Assembly: GCA_963721115.1 (NCBI GenBank)
Contig: CAVRIA010000012.1
Coordinates: forward strand, 117,774-181,773
From: CAVRIA01 sp963721115
GTDB lineage: Bacteria; Desulfobacterota; Binatia; HRBIN30; CADEER01
Length of the DNA stretch: 64,000 bases
Reading direction: 5' to 3'
The notes below the pieces were generated by a model. It was not told the DNA's origin, did not search any database, and saw only the letters and a list, made by a program, of their open reading frames with translations. This document shows positions 9,388 to 17,929 of this stretch, one piece after another. The translations under genes were made by a program, and so were the position numbers. Numbering within the stretch: position 1 is the stretch's first letter; every line of letters starts with the position of its first letter.

Positions 9388-10641
9388 ATGATGAGACATT
9401 TCGCTCTCGCTCTCTCGATGACTGCCGCCGTCATGGCGGCCCGGGCCGTCGACGCACAAACGCTGAGCGCAGCTGGTACGTCACTCGACCATCTCGTCTG
9501 TTACAAGATGAAGGACAAGCTCAAGTTGAGTGCGACGACCGATCTGATCGCGCAGCTGCAGCCCGACTTCACGCAGAGGGGCTGTACGATCGTGAAGCCG
9601 ATCGAGTTCTGCGTACCGGCAACCAAGCTGAACGTGAGTCCGGTGCCGCCCGATCCGAACATCGCCGGAACGCCACTGCGCAACGACTTCATCTGTTACC
9701 TGGCAAAGTGCAAGAATCAGGTTCCACCTCCCGACGAGCAGGTGATCGATCAATTCGGATCGCGCCGGCAGACGAAGTACAAGCTGAGCAAGATCTGTGT
9801 CCCGGCGCGCAAGGCGCCGGCCGGCTGTCCGACCGGTCCACTGGTGAAAGGCACCATGTGCCAGGGCGGCTGCCCCGACTCGACGGAAACGTGCCAGGTG
9901 GTGAAGGTGGGCGGCGTCAAGGAGTGCCAGTGCGCGCATGAAGATGTCTGCGGCGGCAATCCCGACTCGGCGGGCCAGTGCGGGGGGGACTGCCCGACCC
10001 CAGGCGACGTCTGCTTGCCGACGCTGCTCGGCAGCGGCGATCCGACCACCACCAAGTTCGCTCTCAAATGCACGTGTCGTCCGCCCACCGAGCCGATCTG
10101 CAGCATCAACGCCGCCACCGGCATCTGTGGCGGCGACTGTCCCAAGCCCACCGACACCTGCGTCATCAACGCCAACGGCCAATGCAACTGCGAGCCTGAC
10201 AACCCGCCTTGCCAGGCGAGCACCGACGCCAGTGGGGCTCTGGTCTGCGGCGGCGCGTGCCCGTTGACCGGACAGGATTGCCAACCCGACAGCACCACGG
10301 GCAAGTGCAGCTGCCAACCACCGGCGGGGTGCGGTCAGGATCCGCTCACCGGGACCTGCAGCGGCGACTGCCCGAACCTCGGCGACGTCTGTGCCCTCGC
10401 TTCCACCGGCCTCTGCACCTGCGGGCCGCCGCCGTGCGGCAGCCAGAATACCAGCCCGCCCTCGTGCGGCGGCGCCTGCCCGTTTGCGGCCCAGCAGTGT
10501 GCGCTCGACGCAACGGGAGCGTGCAACTGCCAGCCGCCGCTCCCTTGCGGGCCCACCGGCGCCAACACCTGCGGCGGTTTCTGTCCGGCGCCACGGGTTT
10601 GCCGCCTGCTCCCCGGCACCACGAGCTGCGAGTGCCAGTGA
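9388..10641 (+). CDS. secreted cysteine-rich repeat protein, function unknown
   Basis: The ATG at 9388 follows CAGGAG and opens a signal peptide (MMRHFALALSMTAAVMAARA). Residues about 30-150 form a domain starting LDHLVCYKMKDKLKL with paired cysteines; proteins with this LVCYK domain are common in deltaproteobacteria-like genomes. From about residue 160 there are seven or so short Cys-rich repeats of the type CGGDCPTPGDVC / CQCQPP, four cysteines each, resembling small disulfide-bonded knots. 417 residues in total, presumably exported and disulfide-rich. I do not recognise a catalytic site. Confidence 0.55.
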   Translation: MMRHFALALSMTAAVMAARAVDAQTLSAAGTSLDHLVCYKMKDKLKLSATTDLIAQLQPDFTQRGCTIVKPIEFCVPATKLNVSPVPPDPNIAGTPLRNDFICYLAKCKNQVPPPDEQVIDQFGSRRQTKYKLSKICVPARKAPAGCPTGPLVKGTMCQGGCPDSTETCQVVKVGGVKECQCAHEDVCGGNPDSAGQCGGDCPTPGDVCLPTLLGSGDPTTTKFALKCTCRPPTEPICSINAATGICGGDCPKPTDTCVINANGQCNCEPDNPPCQASTDASGALVCGGACPLTGQDCQPDSTTGKCSCQPPAGCGQDPLTGTCSGDCPNLGDVCALASTGLCTCGPPPCGSQNTSPPSCGGACPFAAQQCALDATGACNCQPPLPCGPTGANTCGGFCPAPRVCRLLPGTTSCECQ

Positions 10642-10671
10642 TCGTCTGACCGACCTTCGAACTGCTCCTGC

Positions 10672-10702
10672 GGGGCCTCGATCGCCGATCGATCGGGGCC
10701 CC
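10672..10702 (+). terminator. strong hairpin downstream of the Cys-rich protein gene
   Basis: GGGGCCTCGATCG (10672-10684) pairs with CGATCGGGGCCCC (10690-10702) with one mismatch and a 5-base loop, 30 bases after the stop codon. No T-tract follows, so termination is inferred from position and stability only. Confidence 0.45.
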
Positions 10703-10731
10703 GGGCCGGCGGTGCGGATTCCGGGGCAAGC

Positions 10732-10795
10732 CGAACACTGATTCCGAGCGAAGGCGAACACCTGTTCCGATTGAAGCCGACCACCTGAACGGGCC
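10732..10795. repeat. IS21-like terminal direct repeats, 23-bp period
   Basis: Three consecutive units begin at 10732 (CGAACACTGATTCCGAGCGAAGG in two parts: CGAACACTGATTCC, GAGCGAAGG), 10755 (CGAACACCTGTTCCG then ATTGAAGC) and 10778 (CGACCACCTGAACG). Multiple short direct repeats at an end, with an istA N-terminus downstream in the same orientation (11062), are typical of IS21-family left ends. The element itself is gone. Confidence 0.5.
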
Positions 10796-10883
10796 GGGAG
10801 GTCCGACTCAGGGGGCGGCGAAGATCGGCGGCGGGCGTGCGGCGCTGGAGAGCTGTCGGTACACCTCCCCTCATTTCTGAGGC

Positions 10884-11035
10884 TGTCGATTTTCTCCTGG
10901 CGAGAGAAGCGACTCCGACTTCCCCCTTTGGGAAAGGGGGATTGAGGGGGATTTGTCCGAACGAATCCATCTCAAAATCCCCCCTGACCCCCCTTTTCCA
11001 AAGGGGGGAATCTCGACCCTCGAGAAAATCGACAG
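10884..11035. mobile_element. MITE-like palindromic element
   Basis: A 152-bp element bounded by perfect 14-bp terminal inverted repeats, CTGTCGATTTTCTC (10884-10897) and GAGAAAATCGACAG (11022-11035). Inside, the C/G-run arms 10921-10953 and 10974-11010 are near-perfect inverted copies (CCCCCTTTGGGAAAGGGGG versus CCCCCTTTTCCAAAGGGGG style). It encodes nothing. The small size, terminal inverted repeats and internal palindrome fit a miniature inverted-repeat element. It sits between IS21-like end repeats and an istA fragment, so it probably inserted into a decaying insertion sequence. Confidence 0.65.
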
Positions 11036-11061
11036 ACTCTTCTTGGAGAGGGGAGGAGAGG

Positions 11062-11373
11062 ATGCCGGCAGTGAGGCTATCCATGCGCAACACACGGGAA
11101 ATTCTTCGGCTTCGGTGGGGGCTCGGGCGCTCGATCCGCGAGACCGCACGCAGCTGCGGGGTGGGCACCACCACCGTTCACGACGCGATCGCGCGAGCAA
11201 AAGCGGCGAGGCTTTCATGGCCGCGGCCCCCCGATCTCGACGATGGCGCCCCGGAAACACGGCTCTACCCAAACGGTGCCCGCAGTCTGGTCGCGATGCT
11301 GCTCGGGTTGACGCCGCAGACGTTGCCGGAGCGCGTGCCGATTGTGATCGAGTGGGAGACCGGGGGCGCGTGA
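11062..11373 (+). pseudogene. chimeric fragment: IstA N-terminus joined to a DUF4838-lipoprotein C-terminus
   Basis: The first about 70 codons (MPAVRLSMRNTREILRLRWG, then SIRETARSCGVGTTTVHDAI and LSWPRPPDLDD) are the N-terminal helix-turn-helix of an IS21-family IstA transposase. At about 11270 this switches to NGARSLVAMLLGLTPQTLPE and VPIVIEW, which copies the last 34 codons of the lipoprotein ending at 7239, stop codon included. The DDE catalytic domain of IstA and the helper gene istB are missing. The open frame with its GGGGAGGAGAGG ribosome site is probably not functional. Confidence 0.7.
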
Positions 11374-11503
11374 GGACTACGATAGCCTGATGAAATTCCC
11401 TCCAACGCTTTCGAGAAGACCGCAAAAAAAAGCGATTGTTCGGGAGGCCCGCTCCGTCTAGGCTACGCGCCGGTTCGATCCATCGGGTAGCGCGGAGGTT
11501 GCG

Positions 11504-11965
11504 GTGATGGAGCAGATCGAGAAGAGACGTGGGCCCCTGAGGCGGCTGTCGGACGACGACATACGCATCCTCAAGGAGTGCTCGAAGCCACACTCGTTCA
11601 AGGCCGACGAGATCGTCCTGCAGCAGGGGCAGCACAACGCCTCGCTGTTCTTCGTGCTCGACGGCGTACTGCACGTGCGCCGCCATGCGGAAGGGCAGCA
11701 GGTGCTGCTGGGACGCCTCGAGCCGGGAAGCTTCTTCGGCGACATCAGCCTGTTCGACCCCGGTCCGACGACCGCCGCGGTGGTGGGCGTGTCGCCCGGG
11801 CAGCTGGCGGAGGTCGAGGGCGTCGATCTCGAGCGCTTTATCTCGGTGCGGCCGGCCGCCGCCGCGCGGCTTCTGCACGGCTTGCTGGCGGGCATGGCCG
11901 ACCGACTGCGCCGCACCGACGACCGCCTCGTCGAGGCGATCTTCTGGGGCGGGCTGCTGCGCTGA
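11504..11965 (+). CDS. cyclic-nucleotide-binding (cNMP) domain protein
   Basis: About 152 residues; GTG at 11504 or ATG at 11507, both after GCGGAGG. The beta-roll of a cNMP-binding domain is visible: HSFKADEIVLQQGQHNASLF, then VLDGVLHVRR, GRLEPGSFFGDISLFDPGPT and a C-terminal helix. The phosphate-binding cassette is altered: the usual GExALL/R is GDISLF without the cassette arginine, so it may not bind cAMP/cGMP. There is no DNA-binding helix-turn-helix, unlike CRP. Possibly a standalone sensor; partner unknown. Confidence 0.75.
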   Translation: MMEQIEKRRGPLRRLSDDDIRILKECSKPHSFKADEIVLQQGQHNASLFFVLDGVLHVRRHAEGQQVLLGRLEPGSFFGDISLFDPGPTTAAVVGVSPGQLAEVEGVDLERFISVRPAAAARLLHGLLAGMADRLRRTDDRLVEAIFWGGLLR

Positions 11966-11978
11966 AGCCGGCGTTCCG

Positions 11979-12374
11979 TCAGTCCTCGACGTCGGATTCC
12001 AGATCCACGACGAGCCGCGCCTCGCCGCAACGGCCGCAGACGAGGACGTCGACGAACCTCTGCTCGCCGTCGTCGCGGAAGGCGACGATCAGCTCCTTCT
12101 CGCCGACCAGGGCGGCGCGCCGCATCGGTCCGTTGCAGACGAAACACACGGCTCCGGGAAGCGCCGTCGCTTCGTTCTCGCCCTCCTCCGCGCCCGGCTC
12201 TTCCTCGCCGGCGGACGCTTCGGCAAGGCCGACACCTCGCGCCTCCAGCTCCTGGCGGGCGAACTCGACGGCCTCTTCGCGGTACTCGCCCGCATCGGTG
12301 GTCACCATCTGCACGAGCTCGTCGTCGGAGAGGTTCGAGATGTTGTTCTTGAGCTGTCTCAGCACGTCGTCCAT
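11979..12374 (-). CDS. small protein with C-terminal zinc ribbon, function unknown
   Basis: 131 residues after a strong AAGGAGG ribosome site. The N-terminal half (MDDVLRQLKNNISNLSDDEL, then EYREEAVEFARQELEARG) is helical. The middle (about residues 55-70) is very acidic. The C-terminal half has CFVCNG and CGRCGE, two CxxC pairs that would bind zinc. The N-terminal pattern resembles small cytoplasmic proteins of unknown function in deltaproteobacteria. No operon partner is evident; the gene is convergent with the cNMP protein. Confidence 0.6.
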   Translation of the reverse strand: MDDVLRQLKNNISNLSDDELVQMVTTDAGEYREEAVEFARQELEARGVGLAEASAGEEEPGAEEGENEATALPGAVCFVCNGPMRRAALVGEKELIVAFRDDGEQRFVDVLVCGRCGEARLVVDLESDVED

Positions 12375-12424
12375 GGCGCGCCCTCCTTGCCTCTAAGGTC
12401 TGCCCAATTCCCTTGAGCCCTGGG

Positions 12425-13498
12425 TTATAGCCAAGCCGCAACCAACCCCAGCACCAGAGCGAGCCCGGTGGCGAAATAGATTACCCACTTGCTCCGGCGC
12501 CCGGTCGCGATTTGCCACAGGCCATAACAGATCGCGGTGATTCCAAATAACTCCACCGCCCCGAGAATCGCGAGAGCGAGCCTGGCCTCCCCGGCGGAGC
12601 CCGAAAACCGCAGCCCGCCTCCACCGGCGCCGAGCAGTGCCGGGCCGATGGCCAGCAGCACCACGCTCATGACGGCGGTGATAATGATGCCCATCGCCAG
12701 CAGGATCCAGCCATAGCGGCGTGACCACCGCATCGATTGCATACGGCGCCCGCACTCCGGGCAGTGCGACATCAGCTTGAAAGTCTCGTAACCGCAACGG
12801 TAACACCTGGACAGGTCTTCCGGGTCCGTGCCGTCACCTTTGCCGTGAAAGAAATCCGCCTTCCGCGACGAATCGCCGCCGTAGTGAGCCACCACGATTC
12901 CGGCTTGCTTCCAGGCGCCCGTCCCGACTGGAAATCGCAAGGCCGAACGGGTCGGTGCGCGCGGAACACCGGAAGCGCCGTGCCCCCCGCCCGGATAATA
13001 CAACTGCAGTTCGATCACCGCCGGATGGAGATCGTGCAGCGTCGCGCTCGTTACCTCCGGCATACCGCTCGTCAGGCGGTGAATGCTTTGATCGATCTGG
13101 ACCGCGTTCTTGCCTACGATCACCTCGATCCCATCCTCCGGGACTCTGTCCGGGAGAGACAGCTCGTTCGAGAGGGCGTCGCGTCCCTGACCCCATTCGC
13201 GATCCCTCACGACAAACTCGTGCCAGGCCGCCGCATCCACGCGCCAGCGGGCGATGACATCTTCCCCGCGTGCGAGAGCTTCCTGCGCCCGCGCATCGAA
13301 ATGCCGAAACAACGCCGTCCCGCCGCCGAACAAAATGGCGGAGCTCCCGTAGATAAAAAGACACGCCCGGATCCAGTCCGCCGCCCCCGGACCGGGCAGA
13401 AGAAAGGCGGCCAGCGCCGCCACCCAGCCAGACAAGAAGAAGCCGAGCGCGATATTCCGCCAGCGTTGTGGTTTTCGCATGAAGATACGTTGCGGCAA
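12425..13498 (-). CDS. membrane protein with internal zinc ribbon, function unknown
   Basis: 357 residues. Two N-terminal membrane helices (about residues 16-60), a soluble domain of about 150 residues, then the zinc ribbon CYRCGYETFKLMSHCPECGR (about residues 228-247), and three further hydrophobic helices to the C-terminus. The layout suggests an inner-membrane protein with a metal-binding cytoplasmic loop. I do not recognise the family. Start could be the first ATG or the downstream MRKPQ. Confidence 0.55.
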   Translation of the reverse strand: MPQRIFMRKPQRWRNIALGFFLSGWVAALAAFLLPGPGAADWIRACLFIYGSSAILFGGGTALFRHFDARAQEALARGEDVIARWRVDAAAWHEFVVRDREWGQGRDALSNELSLPDRVPEDGIEVIVGKNAVQIDQSIHRLTSGMPEVTSATLHDLHPAVIELQLYYPGGGHGASGVPRAPTRSALRFPVGTGAWKQAGIVVAHYGGDSSRKADFFHGKGDGTDPEDLSRCYRCGYETFKLMSHCPECGRRMQSMRWSRRYGWILLAMGIIITAVMSVVLLAIGPALLGAGGGGLRFSGSAGEARLALAILGAVELFGITAICYGLWQIATGRRSKWVIYFATGLALVLGLVAAWL

Positions 13499-13513
13499 TT
13501 GCGAAATGGAGTA

Positions 13514-14567
13514 CTACGCCTTCAATCCGGTCGTCCGCGCCAGCTCGGCGGCTTTGCGCGCCATGTCGAGGACGACGTCGCCGAAGAGCTCCATCTTCGG
13601 GTTGTCGGCGCCGCCCTTGACGAAGCGCGCGTAGCCGCCTTCGAGGACGACGGCCATTTTGAAGCGCGCCAGGATCACGTAGTAGTCCATCTCGTCGACC
13701 GGCCGTCCGCTCGGTGCGCGCGTAGCGCTCGATCAGCTCCTCGCGGCTCGGCATGCCGGTGTAGTCGACGTAGCCCGTGTTGCGGCGGTCCTCGTCCGGG
13801 TTCGGCCAGCTCATCACCACCCAGGCGAGGTCGAGCAGCGGATCGCCGACCGTCGCCATCTCCCAGTCGACGATCGCCGCCATGCGCGCCGGCGCGCCGT
13901 GGTGGAACATGACGTTGGCGAACTGGTAGTCGCCGTGGATGATGCCCGGCTCGTACGACCTCGGCTTGTGGCCGCGCAGCCAGGCGGCCGCCTCGTCGAG
14001 CCCCGGCAGGTCGCGGAACTTGAAGCGCGACAGGTGCGCCAGCCAGCGATCGACCTGGCGCTCGTGAAAGCCCAGCGGGCGCCCGAAGCCCTCCAGGCCG
14101 CGCGCCTTCCAGTCGACCCGGCCGAGCCTGGCGATGGCGTCTACCAGCTCCCAGGCCAGCCCTTTGCGCGCCTCGAGATCGGTGTCGAAGGGCGGCGGCC
14201 AGCCGTCGAGGTTCATGCACGACCAACCGTCGACGTATTCCATCAGATAGAAGCAGGCGCCGATCAAGGAGGGGTCGTCGCAGGCGGCGAGGACGCGCGT
14301 GTGCGGCACGCCGGTGTCGCGCAGCGCCGCCAGCACCCGGTACTCGCGCAGCATGGTCTCGTTGCGCCCTTCCGGCACCTTGCGCGGCGGCCGCCGCAGC
14401 GCCATGCGCGCCTCGCCCCGCCTGATCTCGAAGATCTCGTTCGAGGCGCCGCCGCTGATGAAGCGCGCCACGACCGGCTCGCCGCGGCCCGGCAGGCCGC
14501 GCTCGTCCATCCAGCGCGCCAGCTTCTCGGGCTCGATCAGCCCGCGCGTCCTCTCGTCGTCGCTCAC
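13514..14567 (-). CDS. aminoglycoside-phosphotransferase-fold protein, acyl-CoA dehydrogenase partner (one frameshift)
   Basis: GTG start at 14567 after GGAAGGGG. The protein kinase-like APH fold is clear: GGASNEIFEIRR (ATP loop), LMEYVDG (hinge), HGDYQFANVMFH (catalytic loop, Asp and Asn) and IVDWEMATVGDPLLDLAWV (metal-binding DxE/DWE). Around 13715-13725 a one-base shift is needed to continue with RPVDEMDYYVILARFKMAVV and DMARKAAELARTT to the stop at 13514. Such proteins are fused or adjacent to acyl-CoA dehydrogenases (ACAD10/11-like) that handle hydroxyacyl-CoAs by phosphorylation. It lies 23 bases downstream of the dehydrogenase gene, in one operon. Confidence 0.82.
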
Positions 14568-14590
14568 GTCCCCTTCCCTCCACACCGCTT

Positions 14591-15896
14591 CTACTGGTTC
14601 AGAACCTCGTCCTCCAGGTACTGCGCGAAGCGCGCCTTGGCCTCGGCGACGCGCTCGGGGAGGTAGTCGCGCGGCCACAGGCCCTCGTACGGCTCGTAGG
14701 CTTTCAGCACCTGCCGGGCGACGGTGATCTTGTGCACCTCGGTGGGCCCGTCGGCGATGCCCATCACCGGCACGGTGGCCCACATGCCGGCCAGCGGCAT
14801 CTCGTTCGAGCAGCCGAGCGCGCCGTGCACTTGCAGGGCGCGGCGCACGACGTCGTGCAGCACCTCGGCCGACTGCACCTTCACGGCGGCGATGTAGGTG
14901 CGCGCCTCGCTGCGGTGACCCTTGTCGATGTGCCAGGCGGTGTAGAGCACCAGCAGGCGGAGCTGCTCGAGCTGGATGAAGGAGTCGGCGACGTACTGCT
15001 GAACCATCTGCTTGCGCGCCAGCGGCTCGCCCTGGGTGTGGCGGCTGAGCGCGCGCTCGCACATCATGCGCAGCGCCTTCTCGACCTGCGCCACCGTGCG
15101 CATGGCGTGATGGATGCGGCCGCCGCCGAGGCGGGTCTGGGCGATGGCGAAGGCCTGTCCCGGGCCACCGAGCAGGTTCTCCTCCGGCACGCGTACGTCG
15201 TGGTAGCGGATGTAGGCGTGGTGCCCGCTGCCCAGCGGCTCGCCCGGCAGGCCGGCGAGGCGGACGATCTCGAGGCCCGGCGTCCCGCTCGGCACCAGGA
15301 ACATCGACGCGCCCTGGTGCACCGGCACGTCGGGATCGGTGATCGCCATGGTGATGAGGAACTCCGCCAGGTCGGCGTGCGAGGAGAAGTACTTCTCGCC
15401 GCGGATCACCCACTCGTCGCCCTCCCGGCGGGCGCGGCACTTGAACTCGCGCGGGTCGGCGCCCGCCTGCGGCTCGGTCATCGAGAAGCAGGACACGATG
15501 TCGCCGTCGATCAACGGCCGCAGGTACTTCCTCTTCTGCTCCTCGGTGCCGTAGTGGGCGAGGATCTCGGCGTTGCCCGAGTCGGGCGCCTGGCAGCCGA
15601 AGATGTTGGGCGCCCACATCGAGCGGCCGAGGATGCGGTTCAGCAGCGCCAGCTTGAGCTGGCCGTATCCCTCGCCCCCCAGCTCCGGACCGAGGTGGCA
15701 GGCCCACAGGCCGCGCTTCTTCACCTCGGCCTTCAGCGGCGCGGTGATCTTCTTGTAGACGGGATTGCGTGCGGTCGTACGGCGCGGCGTGCTCGGAAAA
15801 CGCGAGGTCGAGCGGCTCGACTTCCCCGCTCACGAACTCGTCCGCCCAGTCGAGCTTCTGTTGAAACTCGGGCTCGGTCTCGAAATCCCAGGCCAT
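14591..15896 (-). CDS. acyl-CoA dehydrogenase (one frameshift)
   Basis: Start MAWDFETEPEFQQKLDWADE at 15896; around 15768-15774 a one-base shift joins NPVYKKITAPLKAEVKKRGL. The rest is a complete FAD-dependent acyl-CoA dehydrogenase: CFSMTEPQAGADP (flavin/substrate loop), HALGCSNEMPLAG and ADGPTEVHKITVARQVL near the C-terminus. About 434 residues, slightly longer than the 380-400 of short-chain types, as in ACAD10/11-like enzymes. With the following APH-fold protein it probably feeds a hydroxy- or branched acyl-CoA into beta-oxidation in the cytoplasm. Confidence 0.88.
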
Positions 15897-16088
15897 GGCG
15901 CTCCTTTGGAAATTCGCCCCCGTGCGCGCTTCGCGCTCCGATGGGCTCGGCCCCACGAGCCGAGCCCGCGGGGCCTCCTCGTCCCTTTTCCACGAATCTT
16001 CGGGTGTGCGAAGCTCATGGCGATTCCTCTGTGCGAGTCGGGCGAACCTTCCACACGGGGGAAGCGGCGGTCAAGGAGCTGAGAGACG

Positions 16089-16173
16089 GTTGTCGGGTTG
16101 TTGGTTGTTGAGTTGTTGGGTGTTCCGGGACCTCGAGGGAAATCGCCGACAACCAACGACCAACAACTCAACA
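16089..16173. repeat. TTGTTGG palindrome at a gene end
   Basis: The left arm 16089-16120 (repeats of TTGTTGG with TTGAG) and right arm 16146-16173 share the 14-base inverted match TGTTGAGTTGTTGG. The right arm contains the stop codon of the isocitrate dehydrogenase gene, whose last codons read TGT TGA from the repeat itself. It may act as a terminator-like hairpin; no T-tract follows. Similar elements are at 29477, 45920 and 63921. Confidence 0.7.
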
Positions 16174-17202
16174 GCCGGTTTCGAGCCGCTCGATCACCGC
16201 GTCGGCGAAGGCGTCGGTGCCGAGGTCGCCGCCCAGGTCGCGGGTCTTCTTGCCGTCCTCCAGGGCGCGGTCGTAGGCGACCTTGATGCGCTCGGCGATC
16301 TCCCGGCACGTCGGGTCGTCGCGTTCGTCGGCCACGTGGTTGAGCAGCATCACCGCCGACATCAGCAGGGCGAGCGGATTGGCGATTCCCTGGCCGGCGA
16401 TGTCCGGCGCCGAGCCGTGCACGGCCTCGAAGAGGGCATTGGTGTCGCCGTAGTTGGCGCCGGGCACGACGCCGAGCCCTCCCACCAGGCCGGCGCACAG
16501 GTCGCTCACCACGTCGCCGTACAGGTTCTCCAGCAGCAGCATGTCGAACTGGGTCGGGTCCTGCACGAGCCTCATGCATCCGGCGTCGATGATGAGCTCT
16601 TGGTACTCGATGTTCGGGTAGTCCCGCTGCTGGGCGCGCCGCGCGGCGCGCAGGAAGAGGCCGTCGGTGACCTTCATGATGTTGGCCTTGTGGAAGACCG
16701 TGATCTTGCGCCGCCGGCGGCGGGTGGCGAAGCGAAACGCCCAGTGCGCGATGCGCGTGCAGGCGGTCTGCGTGGCGATCTTCATGCTCATCACGACGTC
16801 GTCCGTCACCTGGTTCTCGACACCGCTGTAGAGGCCCTCGGTGTTCTCGCGGATGATGATCAGGTCGACGTCTTTGAAGCGCGTCGGGACGCCCTGCAGA
16901 TTTCTGACCGGCCGCACGGCGGCGTAGAGGTTGAGCCGCTTGCGCAACTGAACGTTCACCGAGGTGAAGCCCTCGCCGACCGGCGTCGTGCACGGCCCCT
17001 TGAGGGCCAAGTGGTGGCGCTCGACGGCGTCGAGCGTCTCCTGGGGCAGGACGTCGCGCCCCTCCTTCAGCGCCGCCAGGCCGGCCTCGCATTCGACCCA
17101 GTCGAGAGGCGCCCCGGCCGCGGCCAGAATCCGCTGGACCGCCTCCGTCACCTCCGGGCCGATGCCGTCGCCGGGGATCACGACCACAGAATGCCTGCTC
17201 AT
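16168..17202 (-). CDS. NAD-dependent isocitrate / isopropylmalate-type dehydrogenase
   Basis: 344 residues, start after GAAGGGA. Family motifs are all present: VVVIPGDGIGPEV (N-terminus), LIIIRENTEGLYSGVEN (substrate loop), KITVFHKANIMKVTDGLFL, LLLENLYGDVVSDLCAGLVG and FEAVHGSAPDIAGQGIANP (metal/NAD region). The YSGxE sequence and lack of isopropylmalate-specific residues favour NAD-isocitrate dehydrogenase (mitochondrial-IDH3-like), which makes 2-oxoglutarate and CO2 in the TCA cycle. Homoisocitrate or tartrate activity cannot be excluded. Single gene; the last codon and stop lie in a palindromic repeat. Confidence 0.88.
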   Translation of the reverse strand: MSRHSVVVIPGDGIGPEVTEAVQRILAAAGAPLDWVECEAGLAALKEGRDVLPQETLDAVERHHLALKGPCTTPVGEGFTSVNVQLRKRLNLYAAVRPVRNLQGVPTRFKDVDLIIIRENTEGLYSGVENQVTDDVVMSMKIATQTACTRIAHWAFRFATRRRRRKITVFHKANIMKVTDGLFLRAARRAQQRDYPNIEYQELIIDAGCMRLVQDPTQFDMLLLENLYGDVVSDLCAGLVGGLGVVPGANYGDTNALFEAVHGSAPDIAGQGIANPLALLMSAVMLLNHVADERDDPTCREIAERIKVAYDRALEDGKKTRDLGGDLGTDAFADAVIERLETGC

Positions 17203-17347
17203 GTACCGTTCCCTTCGCCCGTGTATTTTCGAACGCGCCCTGTCCGGCAGTAAACCCGATCGGGCGCGGCGCGGCAATGTCCCCGCCCGCCGGACGCGGC
17301 GGCGCTGCCGCGCTTGCGCGCCCGAGCCCGGCGTCGATAGATACGGC

Positions 17348-17788
17348 ATGCATCGATTCGCCTCGTTCCTCTGGTGCGCGGTCCTGCTCGCCGCCGGCTG
17401 CGCGGCGCAACCGCGCGTGTTGCTTCCCCGGCCGCCCGCGAGCGTCGATTCCGATGCGCTCGTCGCGCGTCTGCCGATGCAGCCGGGCGACAACATCGTG
17501 AGCACGGTGATCGAGCGCGGCGAGCACGCCAGCCTCCACCTGGTGCGGATCGCGGGCCGCGAGCAGCCGCACGTCCACACGCGGTACGACCTGACCGTGC
17601 TCCTGCTGCGGGGCAAGGGAACCCTGCACCTGAACGGCCGGGCGTTGCCGATGCGGGCGGGAGACACCTCGTTCATCCCCAAGGGGACGCCCCACTTCTT
17701 CGTCAACCAGGGCCCCGAGCCGGCCGCCGCCCTGGTGACCTTCGCGCCCGCCTTCGACGGCCCCGACCAGCAGCCGCTCGCCCCATGA
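17348..17788 (+). CDS. cupin-domain lipoprotein
   Basis: 146 residues with a lipobox (LLAAGC) at about residues 14-19, so an exported lipoprotein. The rest is a single cupin: EQPHVHTRYDLTVLLLRGKG (motif 1 with H-x-H and the later E replaced by D/T positions) and AGDTSFIPKGTPHFFVNQG (motif 2 with H). Metal binding by the two His of motif 1 and the His of motif 2 is likely. Function unknown; divergent from the dehydrogenase gene, with no operon partner. Confidence 0.75.
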   Translation: MHRFASFLWCAVLLAAGCAAQPRVLLPRPPASVDSDALVARLPMQPGDNIVSTVIERGEHASLHLVRIAGREQPHVHTRYDLTVLLLRGKGTLHLNGRALPMRAGDTSFIPKGTPHFFVNQGPEPAAALVTFAPAFDGPDQQPLAP

Positions 17789-17929
17789 GGCATGCTTCCG
17801 CCGCCCGCGCACGGTTGCTACACTTCGCGTCTCATCCGCTGTTCACAAAATTGCCCATGACCTGCGCTCACGCGAAGGGGTCACGGGGAGATTGACTGAC
17901 GCGTGCCCCAACTTTCAAAGGAGTTTCCG

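Noticed and set aside
12834..15956. 1040-codon minus-strand frame as one fused acyl-CoA dehydrogenase/phosphotransferase/membrane protein
   Set aside because: Only the ends and the phosphotransferase part encode real protein in this frame; the rest is another frame of three separate genes joined by indels.
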